DNA from: Parvibaculum sp045863935 | Lineage (GTDB): Bacteria > Pseudomonadota > Alphaproteobacteria > Parvibaculales > Parvibaculaceae | Length of the DNA: 64,000 bases | Assembly: GCF_045863935.1 (NCBI RefSeq) | Contig: NZ_BTVP01000013.1 | Coordinates: 1 to 64,000, forward strand | Direction of reading: 5' to 3' | In this document: positions 63,053-64,000 of the stretch, in pieces | Layout: the number at the start of each line of letters is the position of its first letter | How positions within the stretch are numbered: the stretch's first letter is position 1 | Position numbers and translations under genes: made by a program | Notes under the pieces: model-generated | What the model was told of the DNA's origin: nothing | What the model saw: the letters and a program-made list of their open reading frames with translations, nothing else | Database searches by the model: none

Positions 63053-63949
63053 TCATTCTTTGAACGTCGCTCGCCATTCGCTCACCGCAATCCCGGCAAG
63101 GATGAGGGAGAGTCCCGTCAGTATGCGGAAATTGAGTTCCTCGCCGAAAACGAAGAAGCCCGCGAGTGACGCAAAGACGGGCACGAGATAGTTGGTGAGC
63201 GAAACGAAGGCCGGTCCCGCGCGATCGACGAGGCGGAAGAAAACGAGGGCGGCGAGTCCCGTCGAAAAAATGCCGAGCCCCGCCACACCGAAAAGCGAGG
63301 CCGCACTTGCCGAGGCGAGCGCCGCGGGCGGTGTGACGGCGCCCGCGATCGCGGTGCCCGCCACCGCGCCGGCCACCATCACGCCGGATGATTTCACCAG
63401 CAGCGGCATCTCCGGGGCAAGCCGCGCCATCACGTTGTTGCAGGCGAAGAAGAAGGCGCCGGCCAGCACGGCGAGTTGCCCGAGCAGCCTGTCGCCGCCC
63501 GATGCCATATCGGCAAGCGCAGACGGTCCGAGCACGATCACGAGGCCCGCGAAGCCGGTTGCAAATCCCGTCAGGCGCAGGCGCGTGATGCGTTCCTCGG
63601 CCAGCAGGAAATGGGCGATGACCAGCGTTGCAAGCGGCGTGAAGCCGATCAGGATGCCTGCGAGCGCGGAGGGCACGTGCTGCTGGCCCCAGCTGATGAC
63701 GAAGAAGGGCGCAATGTTGCCGACAAGGGCGAGGCCCACGAGCCAGCGCCAATGGCCGCCTTCACGGGGCAGCATCTTGCCGGCGCCGAGGGCGAGCGGC
63801 AGCAACAGCGCCGCGCCCATGATCAGCCGTCCGGCCATGGTCCATTCGGGGGCCACGCTTTCGACGGCGATCCTCGCAAAGGCGAAAGCCGACCCCCACA
63901 GCGCGACCAGCAGGCCGAGCATCAGCCAGTTCGTGCTTCTGTGCGGCAA
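63053..63949 (-). CDS. EamA/DMT family transporter
   Basis: About 298 residues with ten predicted membrane spans in two EamA repeats: GLLVALWGSAFAFARIAVE near the start, and AVLAGAFFFACNNVMARLAPE plus YLVPVFASLAGFFVFGEEL in the second half. This superfamily exports metabolites or amino acids; the substrate is not readable. I chose the TTG at 63949 (GGGGAA 6 bases upstream); the frame runs to another TTG at 63973 and the window ends soon after, so the true start is uncertain. Confidence 0.85.
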   Translation of the reverse strand: MPHRSTNWLMLGLLVALWGSAFAFARIAVESVAPEWTMAGRLIMGAALLLPLALGAGKMLPREGGHWRWLVGLALVGNIAPFFVISWGQQHVPSALAGILIGFTPLATLVIAHFLLAEERITRLRLTGFATGFAGLVIVLGPSALADMASGGDRLLGQLAVLAGAFFFACNNVMARLAPEMPLLVKSSGVMVAGAVAGTAIAGAVTPPAALASASAASLFGVAGLGIFSTGLAALVFFRLVDRAGPAFVSLTNYLVPVFASLAGFFVFGEELNFRILTGLSLILAGIAVSEWRATFKE

Positions 63950-64000
63950 GGGCGATTCCCCGGTTCGGCGCAAACGCGCCCGCTTTTCGATACAGGCGTC

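Overview
The window is GC-rich, gene-dense chromosomal DNA from an alphaproteobacterium. RcdA (DUF1465) and TrcR (DUF1013) cell-cycle regulators, DUF1192, DUF4164, a COQ9-family protein and S21 with the alphaproteobacterial N-terminus point to the class. A CYP153-type alkane hydroxylase with its ferredoxin, an SdsA-type alkylsulfatase, a DUF1302 outer-membrane protein, several acyl-CoA ligases and a Sul-like folP next to glmM suggest a hydrocarbon- or surfactant-degrading relative of Parvibaculum (Rhodobiaceae/Parvibaculaceae). The genus is inference; the class is well supported. There is no rRNA, tRNA, prophage, plasmid or CRISPR. A run of 10 N at 33797-33806 marks an assembly gap inside pgk.

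Layout. 0.2-9 kb: rpsU, def-coq9, a PAS protein, purE-purK (split by a palindromic repeat), an alkylsulfatase, a GGDEF protein, and ubiX between two small YdcH-type proteins. 9-16 kb: two AMP-forming acyl-CoA ligases (one PrpE-like), a GIY-YIG gene inside perfect inverted repeats, an SDR and a DUF1302 protein, followed by a tandem hairpin array. 16.8-18.2 kb: an ECF sigma factor, a small membrane protein and a periplasmic Metal_resist sensor. 18.4-22.6 kb: trcR, a SYLF protein, a quinone oxidoreductase, DUF1192, a candidate small RNA, rcdA and rpmE. 22.9-28.7 kb: an ABC exporter, a paraoxonase-like lactonase, and a MotA/MotB/OmpA-like envelope operon with an OmpA remnant. 28.7-37.3 kb, all on the minus strand: suhB, efp, a Sel1-repeat protein, thiE, and the sugar-phosphate genes fba, pgk, gap and tkt. 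37.6-41 kb: DUF4164-zapA-6S RNA-5-FCL-YmdB-like phosphoesterase-glycosyltransferase.

41.3-54 kb is a long plus-strand envelope and DNA-repair block: yebC, ruvC-ruvA-ruvB-ybgC (each junction a 4-base overlap), tolQRAB-pal-cpoB, tilS and ftsH. A tandem pair of CtrA-like boxes lies upstream of it. 54-56.4 kb: ferredoxin and CYP153 with a divergent TetR regulator and an operator-like palindrome between them. 56.4-58.8 kb: Sul-type folP followed by glmM. 58.8-64 kb: an NTF2-like protein, thiD, a GNAT acetyltransferase, a MocR regulator divergent from a PhzF-family gene, and an EamA transporter.

The most notable non-housekeeping signals are four. (1) A small mobile-unit-like structure: a GIY-YIG nuclease gene bounded by perfect 34-bp inverted palindromes, with gene-less relatives elsewhere in the window. 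(2) The folP-glmM pair, whose protein resembles plasmid sulfonamide-resistance enzymes. (3) Putative CtrA sites before yebC-ruv-tol and before a candidate sRNA next to rcdA. (4) A tandem array of four hairpins with a 42-43-bp period before the ECF sigma cluster.
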